NCBI RefSeq assembly: GCF_028737255.1
Contig: NZ_JAQZAN010000022.1
Coordinates: 1-64,000 of the forward strand
Direction: 5' to 3'
Length of the DNA: 64,000 nucleotides
From: Actinomycetospora straminea
GTDB taxonomy: Bacteria; Actinomycetota; Actinomycetes; Mycobacteriales; Pseudonocardiaceae
This document shows, piece by piece, positions 59,846 through 64,000 of the stretch; position 1 is the first letter of the stretch, and each line of letters opens with the position of its first letter. Below the pieces are notes generated by a model that saw nothing but the letters and a program-made list of their open reading frames with translations, ran no database searches and had not been told where the DNA came from. A program made the translations under genes and the position numbers.

Positions 59846-62800
59846 GGCGGCGAGGGTCGTCGGCCGGGCGTTCCGCGGCCGTTCCCCGGCGCGCGGCCTC
59901 GAGGAACGTCGCCCGCACCCGGCGAGCCTCCGGCGCCCAGACGCACGCCGCACCGCCGAGCGCGAGCAGGCGCTCGGCGGCGGCCACCGCTGCCCCGGGG
60001 TCGGCCCCGTCCGCGTGGGCGGCGAGCTCGACCCGCCCGAGGTAGGCCTGCAGTCCCGCCACCGGCTCGGCGCCCCGCGCGGCGGCGAGGGCGTCGTCGA
60101 TCGCTGCGAGCCCGGACTCGCGGCGCCCGGCGCGCACGTCGACGAGCCCCTGCAGCGCGGTGGTCGTCAGGCGGAGCTGCGGGGCCACGACGTCGGCGTC
60201 GGCCAGCGCCGCGACGTGGCGGACCAGAGCGGGCCCGTCGCCGGCGTCGATCGCGAGCATCGCCGCCCACACCCGCGCCGAGGTGCGGTTCTGCGGATGG
60301 GCGACGGTCTCGGCCCAGGCCAGGGCCTCGTCCACGGCCGCCCGCGCCCGCTCTGCGTGCCCGAGGAACAGCAGGGTGATGCCCAGCAGGGCCAGCGAGA
60401 GGACCTTCGGGTCCTGGCCCGTGCGCACCACGTGGGCCCGGTGGTCCTCGGGGCGGTAGCGCGCGACCGCCCGCTCGAAGTGGGCGCGGGCCGCCGCGAA
60501 GTCGGCCCGCCAGAAGGACGCCGCGCCCAGCACCCAGGCCGCCTCGACGACGGCGACGTCGTCGCCGGCCCGCTCGGCCGCGGTCGCCAGTCGCTCGGCG
60601 AACCGGGTGGCCTCGGCGAACGCGCCCCGGGCCATCGCGCTCATCACCAGCGACCGCAGCAGCGGTGGGGGCTCCGCCGCCCCCAGGGAGTGCGCGAGGG
60701 CGAGGGAGCGCTGCTGGGTGCGGGCCACCGCCGCGGACGTGTAGCCGTCCACCGAGGCGAGCGGGGCGAGCAACGCCGTGCGCAGGGTCAGCTCCCCGGC
60801 GTCCCGCTGCGGGGTCGCCGGTCGGGTGGCGAGCAGCTCGAGCGCCCGGTCAAGGGCCTGGACGCCGTCCGCGTACGCGTGCAGCAGCAGGGCGTCGGTG
60901 GCGGCGCGCCGGTACCAGGAGACGGCCTCCTCGACGGCGTCCCCGCGGTCGAGGTGCGCGGCCACCCGTCCCGGGTCGACCGGCGCGTGCGCCGCGAGCG
61001 CCCGGCCCACACGCCGGTGCGTCCTGCGCCGGGCGAGGGGACCGAGGCGTCGGTGCGCGACCTCGCGGATCTTGTCGTGGCTGAACTCGTACTCGTCACC
61101 CGGCCGTTCGCGCAGGATGCCGCGGCGCCACAGCTCGTCGAGCCCACCGACGAGACCGTCCTCGTCGACGTCGACGACCGCTGCGAGCACCGCGAGCGGC
61201 ACGACCCTCCCGATCACCGCGGCCGGCCCGACCAGCGCGGCGGCCGCGTCCCCGAGCGCGGCCAGCCGCGTCTCGATCACCGCCTGGACGCGGGGAGCGA
61301 GGGCGCTCCCGCCGGTCAGTCCCGCGCGGAGGGCCTCGACGACGAAGAGGGGGTTGCCCTCGGTGTCCTCGTGGAGACGGCGCACCGTCGGCTCCGGCAG
61401 CGGCGCACCGGCGAGCTGCTCGGCCAGCGCCGCCGTGTCGGCCACGCCCAGCCGGTCGAGCGGGACCTCGTCCAGCAGGTCGTCGGCGGCCAGCGCGTCG
61501 AGCAGGTCGCTCGCCGGCCCGTCCGGGTCGAGCTCCTCACGGCGGGCGGTGGCCACCACGAGCAGCTGCGCGCCGGCGTCGGACCGCAGCAGGTAGTGGA
61601 CGAGCCGGCACGTCTCGCGGTCGACGTGCTGGAGGTCGTCGAGGACGAGCAGGACCGGTCCGGTGCGGCGGCGGACGGCGGCGGCCACGGCGTCGAAGAG
61701 CCGGCGGCGCAGGTCCGCCTCGGGCAGCGGTGCCGGCGGCTCGAGGTCGGGCACGTCGGCGAGCAGCTCCGGCAGCAGCCGGGCGAGGTCGGTGAGGTGC
61801 GGACCGCCGAGGGCGCCGAGCCGCGCCGCGAGCGCCTCCGACCGGAGCCACGACACCACCGGGCCGTAGGCGAGCGCGCCCTCGCTCCGGTGGCCCCGGG
61901 CCTCGGCGGTGACCGCACCCCGGCGCGCGCACCACGCGCGGAACTCGTCGACGAGCCGCGATTTCCCCACGCCCGCCTCGCCGCTCACCAGCACGAACCG
62001 CGCGCGGCCCTCTGCCGACCGCCAGGCGGCCCCGAGCCGCGCCCGCTCCGGTCCGCGCCCGATCAGCGGCGGCCCGACCGCGCGGGACCCGACGGCCGCG
62101 TCCGCGTCGGCCAGCAGCGCGTCGTAGGTGGCCCGGGTCGCGGCGGACACCTCGACGCCGAGCTCCCGTTCCAGGGCCGCGCTGCACGCGTGGAAGGCGC
62201 GCAGGGCGTGGGCCCGCTCGCCACGAGCGACGCACAGCCGCATCAGCCGGCGGGTGGCCTCCTCGGCGAGGGGGTCGGCGCGCACCAGCCGCTCCGCGAT
62301 CGAGGCCGCCTCGGCCAGGTCGCCGGCGGCCTCGGCGAGGTCGGCGAGCTCGGCGAGGGCGTCGCGGTGGCGGCCCCGCAGGCGGTCTCGCTTCTCGCGC
62401 AGCCCGAGGTCGTCGCCGGCGTCCTCCAGGTCGCCCGCGTACAGCTCGACGGCCTCGCGCACCGCCGCCCGGCGATCCCCGGTCCCGCCGCGGTCCAGCA
62501 ACGTCTCGAAGGCGAGGGCGTCGACCCAGCACGGCACCTCGTGGCGCCACCGCAGCGTGTGCGGCGTGACCTCCAGATGGGGAGCGATCTCGGGCAGGCG
62601 GCGGCGCACGGTGTGCAGCACCTTGCGCAGGTTGGTGCGGGCCTGCCCGTCGGTGGAGTCGGGCCAGAGCAGCGCGGCGAGGCGCCGCCGCGGCTGCGCC
62701 GCTCCCCCGGCCAGCACCAGGTGTGCCAGCAGCGACTCCGCGCGCACCGACTCGAGCGGCGCCAGCACCCGGTCGCCGAGCCGCAGCTCGAACCGTCCGA

Positions 62801-62858
62801 GGAGCCGGACCCGCAGCACGGGCCCGCCCCGGTCGTCGGTCGTGGCGGCTGCGGTCAT
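59826..62858 (-). CDS. BTAD/AAA/TPR transcriptional activator (AfsR/SARP-like, large)
   Basis: 1010 residues from the ATG at 62858 (an in-frame ATG 15 nt upstream is also possible). The N-terminal winged helix (about 13-100) has VRLLGRFELRLGDRVL and LLWPDSTDGQARTNLRKVL, followed by the BTAD helical domain (about 105-250). The AAA/NACHT-like ATPase has Walker A VLVSGEAGVGKSRLVDEF at about 285-302 and Walker B VLLVLDDLQHVD. The C-terminal 550 residues are TPR-like. No LuxR-type C-terminal helix-turn-helix is found. Such proteins activate operons for secondary or sugar metabolism. It overlaps the SDR by 20 nt, so it probably regulates its own SDR-glycosyltransferase operon. Confidence 0.9.
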   Translation of the reverse strand: MTAAATTDDRGGPVLRVRLLGRFELRLGDRVLAPLESVRAESLLAHLVLAGGAAQPRRRLAALLWPDSTDGQARTNLRKVLHTVRRRLPEIAPHLEVTPHTLRWRHEVPCWVDALAFETLLDRGGTGDRRAAVREAVELYAGDLEDAGDDLGLREKRDRLRGRHRDALAELADLAEAAGDLAEAASIAERLVRADPLAEEATRRLMRLCVARGERAHALRAFHACSAALERELGVEVSAATRATYDALLADADAAVGSRAVGPPLIGRGPERARLGAAWRSAEGRARFVLVSGEAGVGKSRLVDEFRAWCARRGAVTAEARGHRSEGALAYGPVVSWLRSEALAARLGALGGPHLTDLARLLPELLADVPDLEPPAPLPEADLRRRLFDAVAAAVRRRTGPVLLVLDDLQHVDRETCRLVHYLLRSDAGAQLLVVATARREELDPDGPASDLLDALAADDLLDEVPLDRLGVADTAALAEQLAGAPLPEPTVRRLHEDTEGNPLFVVEALRAGLTGGSALAPRVQAVIETRLAALGDAAAALVGPAAVIGRVVPLAVLAAVVDVDEDGLVGGLDELWRRGILRERPGDEYEFSHDKIREVAHRRLGPLARRRTHRRVGRALAAHAPVDPGRVAAHLDRGDAVEEAVSWYRRAATDALLLHAYADGVQALDRALELLATRPATPQRDAGELTLRTALLAPLASVDGYTSAAVARTQQRSLALAHSLGAAEPPPLLRSLVMSAMARGAFAEATRFAERLATAAERAGDDVAVVEAAWVLGAASFWRADFAAARAHFERAVARYRPEDHRAHVVRTGQDPKVLSLALLGITLLFLGHAERARAAVDEALAWAETVAHPQNRTSARVWAAMLAIDAGDGPALVRHVAALADADVVAPQLRLTTTALQGLVDVRAGRRESGLAAIDDALAAARGAEPVAGLQAYLGRVELAAHADGADPGAAVAAAERLLALGGAACVWAPEARRVRATFLEAARRGTAAERPADDPRRHDHDPA

Positions 62859-62958
62859 CCACCACCTCGGCACGGTCGGCTCGGAGGACGCCGGTCCCGA
62901 CGGTAGCGACGTCGGCCCCCGCGCCCCAGCCTCGTCGGCTCGGTGGCGAGCGGACGCG

Positions 62959-63429
62959 TCAGCCCACCGGGACCGGCCCGAGCAGGTCGATCCCGTGCTC
63001 CTCGGCGATCGCCAGCACCGCGTCCATGCTCGGCTCGCCCGCCGCGGCGAGGGCGGCCGCGGCCCGCGAGAACCCCTCCATCGGTGCGCCGGGGGCGTGG
63101 ACGACGAACGCCACGGCGTCGACCGCGGACTCGTTGCGGATCGTGTGGGGGGTCCCGCCGGCGAGCGGCACGACCTGTCCGGGGCCGGCGGTGAAGCGAC
63201 GGACCCGGTCGCCGTCGTCGACGTAGAAGACGAACTCGCCCTCGAGGACGTGGTAGACCTCGCCGGGAGCGTGACGGTGCATCACCGGGGCGCCGCCACC
63301 CGGCCGCATCCGCACCGTGGCGGCGAACAGCGCGCCGTCGGTCTGCGCGCACGACGCGAGCACGACGAGCTCGTCCCCGCCCAGCTCGAGCCGCTCGGCC
63401 GTGGCAATATCGACAGGTATCTTGTCCAT
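62959..63429 (-). CDS. Cupin domain protein under MarR control
   Basis: 156 residues. Cupin motif 1 is APVMHRHAPGEVYHVLEGEF with two His and Glu, and motif 2 is GQVVPLAGGTPHTIRNES with the third His. The C-terminal 45 residues are helical (GEPSMDAVLAIAEEHGIDLLGP). Many single-cupin proteins of this size are metal-dependent dioxygenases or sugar-binding sensors. The ATG at 63429 begins 6 nt after the -10, implying a leaderless message. Divergent from a MarR gene whose operator fills the promoter. Confidence 0.9.
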   Translation of the reverse strand: MDKIPVDIATAERLELGGDELVVLASCAQTDGALFAATVRMRPGGGAPVMHRHAPGEVYHVLEGEFVFYVDDGDRVRRFTAGPGQVVPLAGGTPHTIRNESAVDAVAFVVHAPGAPMEGFSRAAAALAAAGEPSMDAVLAIAEEHGIDLLGPVPVG

Positions 63430-63435
63430 TCTGCG

Positions 63436-63464
63436 AAGGTAGACAGGAGGCCTGTCGATGTCAA
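63436..63464 (-). promoter_or_regulatory. Cupin promoter with MarR-type palindrome in the spacer
   Basis: On the minus strand TTGACA (63464-63459), 17 nt, TACCTT (63441-63436), then six bases to ATG. The palindrome GACAGG-AGG-CCTGTC (63442-63456) lies exactly within the spacer. A related GACAGG-TATCTT-GTC sequence at 63412-63426 may be a second site. The MarR start at 63458 lies within this element. Confidence 0.75.
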
Positions 63465-63922
63465 ACCGCATCCCGGCACTCGGGGGTCGCGAGCGCCCGG
63501 CCAACCTCGCCGTGCTGATGCGGGAGTCGTTCGTGGCGCTCAACGACGTCGTCCTCGCACGGTTGGCCGAAGGGGGACACGACGCGGTCCGGCCCGCGCA
63601 CGCCGCGGTGTTCCAGTACCTCGACGACACCGGGACGACCGTCAGCCTGCTCGCCGAACGGGCGCAGATGACCAAGCAGGCGATGGCCGAGCTCGTCCGG
63701 CACCTCGAGGACCACGGGTACGTGGTCCGCGTGCCCGACCCCGACGACCGGCGGGCGAAGCTCGTCGTCCCCACCGAGCGCGGCCACGACGTCGTGGCCC
63801 TGGCCCAGGGGCTGGTCCCGCAGATCGAGCACCGCGTCGTCGAGATCCTCGGCGCGGACCGGGTCGAGGCCCTCCGGTCCGACCTCCAGGCGATCCGCGC
63901 CGCCTTCACGGCGGGCAGGTAG
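63458..63922 (+). CDS. MarR-family transcriptional regulator
   Basis: 154 residues. The winged helix is HAAVFQYLDDTGTTVSLLAERAQMTKQAMAELVRHLEDHGYVVR, with wing DPDDRRAKLVVPTERG. The start at 63458 has AGGAGG 7 nt upstream, part of which is also the operator. It is divergent from the cupin gene, and the overlapping palindrome suggests autorepression and repression of the cupin. The ligand is unknown. Bases 63923-64000 hold nothing I can identify. Confidence 0.92.
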   Translation: MSNRIPALGGRERPANLAVLMRESFVALNDVVLARLAEGGHDAVRPAHAAVFQYLDDTGTTVSLLAERAQMTKQAMAELVRHLEDHGYVVRVPDPDDRRAKLVVPTERGHDVVALAQGLVPQIEHRVVEILGADRVEALRSDLQAIRAAFTAGR

Positions 63923-64000
63923 GAGCCGAGGGCCCGTCCTCCTCGCGCGGCGGGCGGCGTGGGACGTCACGCCGAGCGCCCACCCCCACCGGACCGCGGG

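Noticed and set aside
59517-62906. Very long open frame on the plus strand opposite the BTAD regulator
   Set aside because: Arg/Gly/Glu-rich with no domain; it is the antisense shadow of the regulator, which has clear motifs and correct codon bias.

Overview
This window is very GC-rich chromosomal DNA from an actinomycete. The evidence is the third-position G/C codon bias, frequent GTG starts and ATGA/GTGA stop-start overlaps, together with actinobacterial families: DUF5709, DUF6158, a conservon-type sensor cluster, DUF222-HNH, DUF3618/DUF4235, ECF42 with its DGPF protein, and BTAD regulators. The mix suits Pseudonocardiales (Pseudonocardia or Actinomycetospora-like), but the genus cannot be proved from the sequence. 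I see no rRNA, tRNA, CRISPR array, insertion sequence or prophage. Gaps over 300 bases without a gene are absent; the longest (51193-51467) is described.

Layout. 1-9.7 kb: envelope and small proteins (DUF1269, YihY/BrkB, AI-2E-type transporter, DUF5709, K+ channel, NodB deacetylase), then a crotonase, a mycothiol-dependent-isomerase-like protein, an O-methyltransferase and an RsbA-like MEDS/anti-sigma protein. 10.1-15.8 kb: an orphan NMT1-type lipoprotein diverges from a conservon-like cluster (NIT-domain histidine kinase, roadblock/MglB, DUF742). The expected GTPase is replaced by a DUF262-like protein that carries the same C-terminal tail as the kinase; this is the most unusual feature here. 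15.7-20.2 kb: an MFS transporter, an ECF42 sigma factor with its DGPF/YCII partner, and a divergent DHA2 exporter; two sites match the ECF42 promoter consensus. 20.2-23.2 kb: a three-subunit cobalt-type nitrile hydratase (beta split in two), diverging across a strong 46-nt hairpin from an acyl-CoA ligase. 23.2-31.8 kb: GAF-ANTAR protein, then a complete histidine-utilisation operon (hutU, M20 hydrolase, hutF, hutI, hutH) with a divergent IclR regulator and a palindromic operator; HutH has a Gly-Thr-Gly in place of the MIO triad Ala-Ser-Gly.

31.7-39 kb: truncated globin, methyltransferase, hypothetical proteins, a DUF222-HNH gene with a long acidic repeat, and a lower-GC DUF4041/T5orf172 gene. 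39-43 kb: methyltransferase, cysteine-synthase-like enzyme, and a D-erythronate-type kinase/dehydrogenase pair. 43-47.2 kb: formamide/amide module (fmdA, AmiS/UreI channel, FmdB-like zinc ribbon, a cytosolic AmiC-like sensor and a MarR regulator) with a near-consensus promoter overlapped by a perfect palindrome. 47.2-51.2 kb: MerR/imine-reductase pair, CDP-alcohol phosphatidyltransferase, methyltransferase, PPOX and an F420-reductase-like enzyme. 51.5-54.3 kb: SNF2 helicase plus RNase HI. 54.4-57.7 kb: small proteins, NmrA-type SDR and the holin-like/DUF3618/DUF4235 cassette. 57.8-64 kb: glycosyltransferase, SDR and a 1010-residue BTAD-AAA-TPR regulator in one coupled operon, then a cupin divergent from its probable MarR repressor.
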